Below are positions 54,790 to 64,000 of a stretch of 64,000 bases of DNA, piece by piece. Each line of letters starts with the position of its first letter. Position 1 is the stretch's first letter. The notes below the pieces were generated by a model. It ran no database searches and had not been told where the DNA came from. It saw nothing but the letters and a program-made list of their open reading frames with translations. The stretch spans positions 462,435,376-462,499,375 of the forward strand of contig NC_134710.1 in the NCBI RefSeq assembly GCF_043290135.1. Direction: 5' to 3'. The position numbers and the translations under genes are program-made. This DNA is from Rhipicephalus microplus. Its lineage: Eukaryota; Arthropoda; Arachnida; Ixodida; Ixodidae.

Positions 54790-55200
54790 TCATCTCTGAG
54801 ATTTTGCTCTCGCCGGCCGCTACGTGGCGCGACTGTCCGTGTGCATTGCGAATACTATTAAAGCTATTCGTACCTCAGTCTCACAAATTAGAGAGCACAT
54901 CCAAATAGCGATCGAAACGGTTCACCGAGTAACTAGTTCTCATTGGCACACAGAGTTTTTTGCAAACACGAGCGAAAGTGAGCGAGATTGTGGCAGTGTG
55001 TCTCTCGTCAGTCAAAACGGGGAAAACCGTAGAAACAACACGATTCTTTGCGCTCATTGTCCCGAACTGACGACAATGCAGCAGTTCACTGCAAAGACCG
55101 CACTATTAATTAAACGTGCAATACCTAAACAGCAAAGAAGCACGTGGTAGCGATAGCTAAACTGCGGTATGTGCCCCTGAAATGCGCGGGGGTAACAACG
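54790..55200. other. Intervening DNA between the THAP and MSL2-like exons
   Basis: Nothing coding is recognised. It would contain the upstream region of the THAP exon, and the intron of the MSL2-like gene if that gene extends this way. Confidence 0.4.
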
Positions 55201-55275
55201 GTGTAGTATATTTCAAACCAGCATTTTCAAATACCTCCCAAAAAAACAGGCTGTTCTCAAGCAGCGGCACTTACC

Positions 55276-56004
55276 TGCGGGCACCTTTATGAGCTTGTAC
55301 AGCGCAGACGTCGCACGTTCATGCGCTAATGCCATTGCATTTCCGTTGAGCAGCACAGCACGACGCGCTCTGCCACCGCTCACACTTTCAGTCGCCGTAG
55401 CCGCGGCTACGGCGGAAGTCCGATTCAAGACGCGTGGTGCTTGAGCAGGTAAAGTTGTTGATGCTGCTGCCACACAGGGCGACGATAAAGAAGGGGAAAA
55501 CGAAGACGAAGCTGCCAAGGAAGGCACTACGGACGACGAAGTCGACGGTAAGCTCGCGGAGCTGGGCTCCACGCGCCGATAATTGTCGGTCAGACGGGAC
55601 CCTTCGACGACGATGTCTCTGAAAGTAACATTTGTACCTCCGTTCAGACTGCCCCACTTTCTCTGAAACCTAGACATGCACAGGTAGAGGCAGATATTCT
55701 TGTAACACTGCAGCGCGATGCGAAGCTGCTTATTCTCTGTGAAACCGGACGTGCTGCTGTTGCTGTCAGCGCAAGGTGCGCTTAGCCGCATCGTCTGACC
55801 CATGCACCCTTTGCACACAGCGTGCCGACACTTGGACGTACTCGAAGTCATTGGGACGACTAGGACATTACCGCAAACACTGCACGTAAGTGCCTGCATC
55901 AGCAGGGACAGCAGGCGTTATATGTCAGCCCAGGCGCCGTGGTCTTCGAGGTCCGATTCGAACACTTTTCTGCACAGTTTGGAGTACATTATCAAAATGT
56001 TCAT
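55276..56004 (-). pseudogene. MSL2-like RING exon with a nonsense codon
   Basis: Minus strand. From ATG 56004 the frame gives VFESDLEDHGAWADI, then TAA at 55920-55918 (codon 29), then RLLSLLMQALTCSVCG, then the RING. Counted from the next Met (55899), the ligands are C6, C9, C24, H26, C29, C32 and C43 with MSL2 spacing (C-x2-C-x14-C-x-H-x2-C-x2-C-x10-C-x2-C), but the last position is S46. ENKQLRIALQCYKNICLYL follows, as in MSL2, then a serine-rich stretch. The exon ends CCCGCAG/GTAAGT at 55276/55275, a consensus donor. MSL2 is the E3 ubiquitin ligase of the dosage-compensation/H4K16-acetylation complex. The stop and the lost zinc ligand point to a decayed paralogue; the splice site shows it is not a processed copy. 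Confidence 0.75.
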
Positions 56005-57720
56005 GATTCACAATACGGGCTTGCTCCCGAGGCTCCTGCGCCCCACCAAGCACTAAAGTATGACTTTTTGTGCGCATTTAACGCTCGTACTTATCCATGT
56101 TTTGTTTATGGCATGCCGATGTCGCCGCCTCTGCGGCTGATGGTTTGGTTACGAGGCATGGCGGGTCAGTTGTTGGCGATGAATTGGCGCCGACTTTGAC
56201 TGTGTTTTGATTCATTCGACAGTGAAGACGGCCACAAATGAAGATATGTTCATATCTGTAAATAATTCGAAGTGGCTTTTAAAAACAGTGAAAATACTTT
56301 GTTTAAATGGTTTAGTTAAGCAAAGCAGAAACTAGAACGCAGCCCGCGTCCGATCCTTTTTGTGGCGCTAACGTTTATTTGGATGAGGCAACAGCCCAAA
56401 TAAAAGCTTCTGAATACAATGATTTAGGTGTGATACAATAAGGAATACAATATAACTGACACAATTCTTTCTCTGATTTTCTGCCACCATGTTTAGACTT
56501 TACGTAACAGACTTTTTTATACACTGAAGAACAGTGGCCAATACAACAGGAGGATAACCTACATTTAAAAGACGTCTATCTTGTGCGTTAAAACTATTAC
56601 TCAATTACAGCTGTTTTAACTTCTACTATAATACTGCCAGTATACATGTTTGTTCTGAAATATTTAAAGAATTCTCTAGAAATTGTATTCCGTTATTCTG
56701 AGGGCAACTTTATTTTATTTATATTTTGAAGATTACCCACAGCGCCATCTTAGGCATTATTGCGTGGGGCAAAGTGCCTCATAGAAAGAATCCGCAGTCT
56801 TGCGGCCAACTGAATCAGCTGGTAACATATTCTATTCGACAAAGGCTTGCGGAAAAAAATAATGCTTAAAAAGATCCGTTCTGGGGTTCTATGGCCGTAG
56901 TTAAAATTTGTGGCCATGACGAGAGGAAAGAAATTGCGCTGGTTTTAAATATTCTGAAGGATTAATTCCTGTTTTCTTGTTATAGACTGAATAAGATAGT
57001 TTCAAAGTACATCCCTTCTTTGTATATAATCCAAGTTTCTCTCTCTCTGAGGTTACCAAAGTTTATTAGTTTCCTCCGTTTCTTCAAATCAAGGAATCGT
57101 CCAAAAAGAGGGAAAATGGGCCCATTGCCAGGTCTGACCATTTTGAGCTGACAGGCGCATTGCGTAAACTGGGCGTTCACGATCACATTTGCCCAAATGT
57201 GCAATGCTATGGGCCACAGAAATTGGTCAAATTTCAATCTGAGTGCTGCTTGCCTTTCTTCTTGTGGACGCGCGTGCCCAGAGAATGTGGGGATGACATA
57301 CGAGAAGAAATGGCCCTACGTAGTTGATAGTCCTTTAACGATGCTTCTCTACATAGACACCTGCGCTCTGACGTCATAAGCAGTCGCACGTGACACTTTC
57401 GTTGCTTGAATAAATGAATAAAACTTGAGAGCAATACCAGAACACACAAACAGAATGCTTATGTTTTTTCTTGTGAATTTTTATTGTGAATTGCAGTGAG
57501 ATGCAATACTGTGCCTCTATTTCACGTGTGTTCGTATTCTTGCGCTTTGTGAATCTTGCAAATGCCACTCTTCTAACGAAACTACTTTGCCATGGGGCGC
57601 TACGCTCACTTATCATCCAGTCTCTAAGTGAATGATCATGTGGCCGTGGCTGATGATACCGCTATCCAAGTGTCGTCCAAATGTCCTAGATTTCATGCCC
57701 AGCATTAAGTTGAAAACTCA
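56005..57720. other. AT-rich non-coding DNA
   Basis: No recognisable coding sequence or repeat. Minus-strand 57237-56980 is open for 85 codons without a known domain. Upstream sequence of the MSL2-like exon may lie in the first few hundred bases. Confidence 0.45.
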
Positions 57721-57724
57721 TTAG

Positions 57725-57905
57725 TTCGCCTAGGTGCATACAGATTACAATCCGGCTTTCTCAGGGGGATGCCCACACTGTGATCATCCGCTTGCGGATT
57801 CTTTCCACATGATGTGGGCATGCCCATCGAACCTAGTGTTCCAACAATCACTTCCCTTGCACCTCCTACACGAGAGAGCTGGGGGGATGCCCTGCTCGGC
57901 CTTGG
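57725..57905 (+). pseudogene. LINE-D: C-terminal ORF2 fragment of another LINE
   Basis: Encodes DYNPAFSGGCPHCDHPLADS, then FHMMWACPSN: the C-x2-C-x8-H-x4-C zinc motif that ends ORF2 of many arthropod LINEs. After a frameshift comes PTRESWGDALLG. LINE-A copy 5 begins immediately after it, so this fragment was its landing site. Confidence 0.65.
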
Positions 57906-58434
57906 CCCCGCAGGGGCGCCTGCGCAAGTAGGCGTTTGGTGTGTAGTGACACCACGGACCTGAGCCAACGAGGGAGTTTCTACTCCCTCCCACGCCTAGC
58001 CGTGCGTGGCAGAGCCGTGTCCGGGGAAAGGGGGATCCTGGGGGTTGAGCCGACGCTGGGTGATTAGACCGTTAATGTCTTCCTGCAGAGGCAACACACC
58101 CCTTTTGCCCCGACTTCACGTAGACGGCCCCTCTGCGCTGACCCACCCAGGGGAAATCGGCAGTCGCTTTTTCCTACCTCTCTCTCCCTACATCTTCGTC
58201 TTTATCTCTTACTATTTATCTGTCCTGTCTTCTACTCTCTTCCGTTTACTTCCAAACTTCCTGGCAGCTAGGGTTAACCCTGTGCAAATAGCCTACCTTG
58301 GTCTAGGCGCATTGGGTTATAGTAGTGTTGTACGGCTGGCGTCTGCAGGTTTTAGCATCCGCAAACTTGTAGCGTCGCCTCGTTGGGCTCCGTGGTGGGT
58401 GGCCGCCAACACTTCTGAAGAAAATTAAATTGGC

Positions 58435-59595
58435 ATGCATAGAGCATTTCCCTTATTAAGTGATTGTACCGCCTTAAAGCGCGTACGCACCGAAGACTTG
58501 GGCTTTTTTAACCGATCAAGTGAAAACTTCCCCCATTTTCATGTTATACGTAGTGAGATAAGCAGCAAGCAAGCCAGAACTGTATCCCCCTTTGTAGTAG
58601 CCAGATGTCTCACAGAAACTCTTGGAGCCGGGTACAAACTTACCAAAATGGCCAGCGGAGACCTTTTCCTTGAAGTTCGAGAAAAAGAACAGTTTGGAAA
58701 GCTACAGAACCTTTCAACTTTTGGTGACACTCTCATCACTGTAACGCCACAAAGATCTATGAACACAACCCGTGGAGTAGTATCTGATGCTGATTTGCTC
58801 GGCTTGACTGAAGAGGAACTTCTGGAGGGGTGGAATAGTCAGAATGTGACCAATGTACAAAGGATCATCATTAGAAGAGACAACAAGGTAACACCAATGA
58901 AACACCTAATACTCACATTCGCTTCCAGTAATCTGCCAGAAAGTATTCAAACAGGGTGCACGAAGACGTCGATCAGACCATACATACCTAATCCGCGTCA
59001 TTGTTTTAAGTGCGAGAAGCATGGACACGGCTCACAAAGCTGTCGTGGTTACCAAACTTGTGCACAATGTGGAGTGTCAGGCCACAGTTCAGACAATTGC
59101 GAAGAATCATCACACTGGGTGAACTATGGCGGAAATCATGCCGCATACTCACGGTCTTGCTCATTTTGGAAAAAAGAAAAAGAAATATTCACTCCTAAAG
59201 TCAAAGAAAATATCACATTCAAAGAAGCAAGACGAAGAGTGTCGCCATTTTACGGCACAACATATGCTGATGCGGCGCGTCAGGGGGCAACGCCGCACCA
59301 GCCCTCGCCACCCCTTCGGCCAGCGCAGAGCGAGCCGTCGGCTGTGGCGCCTGCCCCCAAGGCGGCAGTAGTTCAGGCGACTCCGCCTCCTAGCGAATTG
59401 AGGCCGGAGACTCCAGGGTCCTCTGGTCTCAAGGCCTCCCCTCACCAGGCGAGGCCTAAAATCCGAACCACGAGCTCGCATGTGCGGGCGTTGTATCCAG
59501 TGCCTCTGAGGAAGCAATGGATACAACGGTACCCTTGGTACCGAAAGAGCGGCGCGCCTCCTCGGAGCGCGCCAAGAAAAACAAAAAACCAATAA
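58435..59595 (+). CDS. LINE-A copy 5 ORF1, open but with a damaged zinc knuckle
   Basis: 386 codons from ATG 58435 (MHRAFPLLSDCT), the same length and alternative C-terminus as copy 4. Knuckles one (CFKCEKHGHGSQSC) and two (CAQCGVSGHSSDNC) are complete. The third reads WVNYGGNH, with both leading cysteines replaced (C to W and C to Y), so it cannot bind zinc normally. The open frame therefore survives by chance or recency rather than function. Confidence 0.85.
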   Translation: MHRAFPLLSDCTALKRVRTEDLGFFNRSSENFPHFHVIRSEISSKQARTVSPFVVARCLTETLGAGYKLTKMASGDLFLEVREKEQFGKLQNLSTFGDTLITVTPQRSMNTTRGVVSDADLLGLTEEELLEGWNSQNVTNVQRIIIRRDNKVTPMKHLILTFASSNLPESIQTGCTKTSIRPYIPNPRHCFKCEKHGHGSQSCRGYQTCAQCGVSGHSSDNCEESSHWVNYGGNHAAYSRSCSFWKKEKEIFTPKVKENITFKEARRRVSPFYGTTYADAARQGATPHQPSPPLRPAQSEPSAVAPAPKAAVVQATPPPSELRPETPGSSGLKASPHQARPKIRTTSSHVRALYPVPLRKQWIQRYPWYRKSGAPPRSAPRKTKNQ

Positions 59596-59689
59596 CGGGG
59601 CCGGACGACCGTCGTGCCACCTGAAATAACGAGCTCACCCCAACACAGGATACTCTTTGTACACACAGCAGCATCCCTCTTGTTTAAAT

Positions 59690-62600
59690 ATGCAGACAGA
59701 AATATTACAGTGGAACATCCGAGGCCTTCTTCGAAACCTCGATGACTTACAAGAACTGCTCTATGAACACAATCCAAGAGTTCTGTGTGTACAAGTGAAA
59801 CACCTAAAACGAACAAACACAAAGTTTTTACGTAACTATGTAATCTCTTGAAAGGATAGAGATGACGCCATGCCACCATCCGTTGGTGTAGCGGTTATAG
59901 TTAGTCAAGGTATAGCATGCCCCCAGTTACCCCTTAAAACTTTCCTCGAGGTGGTGGCTGTCCGAGCAGTTATTCTAAACAAACTTGTCACTGTCAGCTC
60001 TTTGTGCATACCTCCGCACCACCGTCTTGAAAACTTCAATTTCAGTTTTTAATAAACGAACAACCTGAACCTTATCTGGTCCTTGGGGACCTCAATGCAC
60101 ATAATAGCCTGTGGGGTGACTCTCGCTGTGATGCACGAGGTCGTCTCATTGAACAATTCCTCATTTCATCAGGTGCTTCTCTGTTGATTAGGAAAGAGGC
60201 AACATACTATAACCTTGCCAACAAAACTTACTCTTCCATAGACCTCAATATCGCATCTCCTTCACTAGTGCCATTACTTCAGTGGAAAGTCATAAATAAT
60301 TCAAACGGAAGTGACCATTTTTATTTTGTTTTGAGTACACCAATAATATATGAATGTCCTCCACAAGTTCTCAAATGGCTGGTAAACGAAGCCGACTGGG
60401 AAAAATTTCAAAAGCTTACTCACTTAAATTGGACTGACATATGCGGATTAGGTATAGATAAAGCTGTGCAGTACTTCACGGCCTTTCTTACTGACGAAGC
60501 AGCCAAGTGCATTCCACAAACATCTGGACTGCCCGGCCAACAACACGTCCCGAGGTGGAACACTGAGTGCCAGAATGCGCGAAAGGAACAGAACAGGGCA
60601 TGGAGGTTGCTGCAGAACTCGCCGACAGCGGAAAACCTTGAGAGCTTTAAGAAAATAAAATCTCGAGGCAGGAAAATGCGTCGGCAGTCCAGAAGAGAAA
60701 GCAGGCACAAGTTTTTATCGGGGATAAATTTATATACACAAGAAGCTAAAGTCTGAAACATGGTTCTTAGGGTAGCAGGAAGACAAGCACACTCACTCCC
60801 ACTCGTAAACACACAGGGTGACAGCCTGAAAGATCAGGCGAACTTTCTCGGTGCACACTACGGGTATCCAGCTCGCCCCACTATACTGACAATTTCTAAA
60901 AATACAGAACAAGAATAGAAAAGCAGAAACTCGAACACAAATCCACTAGATACGAGGCATATAACAAAGCTTTCAGTCTAGCTGAGCTCCGAACATCTCT
61001 AAACTCCTGCAGTACTTCTGCCCCAGGTTCTGACCGTGTGGTGTATGAAATGTTAAAAACCCTACCAGCAGAAACACGAAAAACATTACTTTGTACAATG
61101 CTATCTGGTTTTTGGCATTATCCCTACCTCCTCGAAAGAGGCCATTAATATTTCCATTTTGAAAGAGGGCAAGGACCCATCTTTAGCTTCACGTTAGAGG
61201 CCTATTGCACTTACAAGCTGCTTGTGCAGTCTTCGAAAAATGATAAACTGCCGACTTGTACATCACCTTGAAACAAACAATTTGCTCGACCCATTTCAGT
61301 GCGGTTTTCGAGAAAGTAGATCCACCACAGACCACCTTGTTCGTATCGAGGCACAGATCAGAGACGCCTTTGTCCATAAACAATATTTTCTCTCTGTGTT
61401 CCTCGATATCGAAAAGGCTTATGATAATACATGGCGTTTTGTAATTCTAAGAGACCTGTCCCACCTTGGTGTGCGCGGAAGAATTTTTCACATAATCGAA
61501 AGTTACCTGTCAAACCGGACATTCCGTGTCCGTGTGGGCAGTGTTTCCTGGACAAACATTTGTCCAGGAAACAGGCGTGCCACAAGGTGGTGTACTTAGT
61601 TGCACACTTTTTATTATCAAAATGTATTCCTTGTACTTGTCCATTCCCCGCAATATGTTCTATTGTACATATGTCAACGATGTTCAGCTTGGCTTCAAGT
61701 GATGCAACTTGGCAATGTGTGAGCGTCAGGTTCAGCTGGGTTTAAACAAGGTCTCCAAATGGGAAGAAGAAAACGGATTTCGACTTAACCCACAAAAAAG
61801 CACGTGTGTCTTGTTCTGTCGAAAGAGAGGCATGCACTCCGAACCTGACATTCAACTGAATGGGCAACGTCTGTCTGTCAAAGCCGAGCATAAATTCTTA
61901 GGCTTAATCTTGGACAACAAGTTGACCTTCGTACCTCCCATCAAGTAATTAAAAACAAAATGTTTAAAAGCCATGAATGTTATAAAAGTGCTGTCACATA
62001 CTACTGGGGGTAGTAATAGGCAATGCCTCATGAATCTGTATTGAAGCCTTATTCGCACCCGCTTAGATTATGGGGCTGTTGTTTATCAGTCTGCAACTCA
62101 AAGTGCTTTGAAGATGCTGGACCCCGTGCACCATTTGGGCATCCGCCTTTCTACGGGTGCTTTTCGCACCAGCCCTCTAGAAAGCTTTTACGTTGAGTCA
62201 AATGAATGGTCGCTTCATCTACGGAGAACCTACATCTCCTTTGTATATTTTCTTAAGGTGAAAGCAGACAAGATGCACCTCTCATACTCTACCATAAATG
62301 ATCTGTCGAGTTACTTTCTGTTTCAAAACAGGCCTTCGATGAGGCAGCCCTTATCAGTTCGCCTGAAGGGTCTAGCTGAGAAACTGGAGTGTTACTTGAA
62401 CACTGTTTATTGGCTCCTGTAGCATACCCGCCACCGTGGCAGTGGCAGACTATAGACTGCGATGTGTCTTTCTTAGAATTTACAAAACATGCACCTATGG
62501 TCCATATTCGAACATACTTCCTGGAACTTCAACACAAATACACACGTCCTGAATTCTTTACAGATGCCTCCAAGTCTAAGTCCTCTGTGTCCTACGGTGC

Positions 62601-63335
62601 TGTCGGCCCATCCTTTTCGGATGCTGGCCCTCTACAACCAGGCACAAGTATCTTCACAGCGGAACCTTACGCGATACTTGTGACAGCTAAACACATCAAA
62701 CAATTACAAATACAAAAAGCAGTTATTTATAGACTCCATCAGTGTGGTAACGGCTCTGCATAATCTTAAAAAAACAAAATAAACCCTGTCTTCGTCTCAC
62801 TTTACTTCAATTTATGCACACTGTACACACTCAAACAATATGTTGTAGTGTGCTGGATTCTAGGGCACCGTGAGATCCAAGGCAACGTGATGGCGGACCA
62901 GCTTGCTGAATCCGTCCACGAAAGCACTGCCACTACACCCATATCAATCCCAGCCCTTAATATTTAGCAATTTCTCAAACGATAGCACAGGGACGACTGG
63001 CAGAGCAAGTGGGATAGACACACACAAAACAAACTACACGTTATTAAGCCACACCTTGGCCATTGACCATCAGTATCAAAATCACGTCACACAGAGGTAA
63101 CACTAACGAGGCTCAGGATAGTACACACATACACGACACAGTCAAATCTTTTCTCCGAAGGCGATCCACCATTGTGTGACAGATGTGGGGAAGCACTAAC
63201 AGTTCTTTACATTTTAATCCAGTGCAAACAACTAGACACTCTAAGAAAACAAATCTTTCCATTACCATACCGACAACATATACCTTTACACCCTGCGATG
63301 TTCTTCGGTAGGGAACCACTGTTCACTCATAAATC
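59690..63335 (+). pseudogene. LINE-A copy 5 ORF2, heavily broken
   Basis: Starts MQTEILQWNIRGLL at 59690. A stop follows at 59849-59851, and further stops or frameshifts lie near 60052, 60754, 60860, 61090, 61590, 61700, 61948, 62040, 62395 and 62740. The active site reads YVND (near 61672) instead of YVDD. RNase H pieces (FFTDASKS, FTAEPYA) and the terminal motif CDRCGEALTVLYILIQC are recognisable. Clearly dead. Confidence 0.85.
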
Positions 63336-63400
63336 GGTCCTTGCTTTTTTAAGAGATGTTCGCTTTTATCATATCGTATACCCAGGCAATGCGTAGCGCG

Positions 63401-63416
63401 ACCTCTTAATAGAGGT
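63401..63416 (+). other. LINE-A 3' UTR stem-loop (copy 5)
   Basis: ACCTCTTAATAGAGGT, a perfect 6-bp stem with a 4-base loop. The stem is the same as in copy 4 and the loop sequence differs. Confidence 0.65.
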
Positions 63417-63672
63417 TGCTGCTGCAGTGACTACATTTAAAAGCACTTGCCTCGCATCCCTCTGACACAAGGGTGCTGATGAGGCATTTGTGCTTGTGCA
63501 AAATATTTTTACACGTTTTTATTATCAAAACCTTTGTCATCCTTTTTCACTATGCATATCACGCCACTGTCATGAGTTTAATACTTATGTTTTACCCGCA
63601 TTATCGCGAGTAATTTTAAGTCTCCTATACAGCCGCGCAACATATCATTGTCCACATCTCTACTCATTGAAA

Positions 63673-63707
63673 TGGCGCTCTTTGGCCATCAATTGGCCCT
63701 TGCGCGA
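63673..63707 (+). other. LINE-A 3'-terminal hairpin (copy 5)
   Basis: TGGCGCTCTTTGGCC pairs with GGCCCTTGCGC across an ATCAATT loop. Same position and size as in copies 3 and 4. Confidence 0.65.
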
Positions 63708-63710
63708 TAA

Positions 63711-64000
63711 TGTGCCACACATTATCATAACAAAAATAAAAATTCTGAGAGCTGCAGCTATATGAACATCATAGTGCCACACGTGAACTCCTCTTGGGTA
63801 TGCTAAATACGGCGCGCACATTGGTAGCGTGCTTTGCTATGAGCAGTTTTCTCGAGCTTCAAGAAACGCGAGAGATGTGTAGTTTGTCTTCGGGCCGCTA
63901 TGCAAAGTCCCCAACCTTATTTATGATTTGTTTGTTTGCGGGAAAACACTCCTCATGAAAATGCAATAGTAGCTGGCTGGAGCCACGCGCACGGGTAAGA
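63711..64000. other. Flanking non-coding DNA
   Basis: Nothing recognised. Confidence 0.5.

Larger units (their letters stand above)
57906..63710 (+). mobile_element. LINE-A copy 5: full-length but decayed
   Basis: Begins with the same 5' terminus as copy 4 and ends with the same 3' hairpin. It belongs to the copy 4 subfamily (shares the 5-base ORF1 insertion). ORF1 is open; ORF2 has many stops and small indels. No convincing target duplication is visible, so one flank may have been altered. Confidence 0.9.

Noticed and set aside
57876..63750. GAGAGCTG on both sides of LINE-A copy 5 as a target duplication
   Set aside because: The left copy lies about 30 bases away from the fixed 5' end of the LINE, so the match is probably chance.

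Overview
The window looks like nuclear DNA of an arthropod, most likely a hard (ixodid) tick. The basis is the repeat content as I recognise it: tRNA-derived SINEs of the tick type, I-type LINEs with RNase H, gypsy elements, and tick-style host-gene relics (THAP/DDE_Tnp_4 and MSL2-like). No database search was possible. There is no intact ordinary host gene. Roughly two thirds of the window is transposable-element sequence in nested layers, and the rest is AT-rich DNA in which I see no gene.

Layout. 1-12.7 kb is mostly non-coding, with an old CR1/L2-type LINE relic (2.4-4.8 kb) split by a TTAA-flanked 0.57-kb MITE, plus SINE fragments. 12.7-24.8 kb is a pile of three copies of one I-type LINE, called LINE-A here. 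Copy 3 carries a young LTR element (Gypsy-1, 19185-24183, 5-bp target duplication) inside its ORF2. 24.8-28 kb is non-coding, with a 128-bp fold-back short element bounded by a 14-bp target duplication. 27.95-32.6 kb is a second I-type LINE (LINE-B, minus strand). 32.6-38.5 kb is a full-length LINE-A copy with a 16-bp target duplication, intact ORF1, and an ORF2 with only three nonsense codons and no frameshift. 38.6-47.6 kb holds a SINE and an old minus-strand gypsy element (Gypsy-3) split by a second non-autonomous LTR element (Gypsy-2, 41901-46737). 49.5-54.7 kb holds scattered minus-strand pieces of a THAP / HTH_Tnp_4 / DDE_Tnp_4 gene or transposon. 55.2-56.0 kb is an MSL2-like RING exon. 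57.9-63.7 kb is a fifth, decayed LINE-A copy.

The most interesting system is the pair Gypsy-1 and Gypsy-2. Both have complete LTRs, target duplications, related gag-protease genes and the same primer-site core, and neither encodes reverse transcriptase. Gypsy-1 encodes Gag-protease-integrase. Immediately after the integrase stop lies a 24-codon stub of the C-terminus of RNase H in another frame. The parent element therefore had the order protease-integrase-RT-RNase H (as in the Gmr1 group of Ty3/gypsy), and an internal deletion removed RT and most of RNase H. The two Gypsy-1 LTRs differ at only about two sites in 882 bp. Gypsy-2 keeps only Gag-protease. Both would need RT supplied in trans.

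How the parts fit: LINE-A is the probable source of the retroposition machinery for short elements with ATC-type tails, and its copies share conserved 3' RNA hairpins. The older elements serve as landing sites for younger ones.
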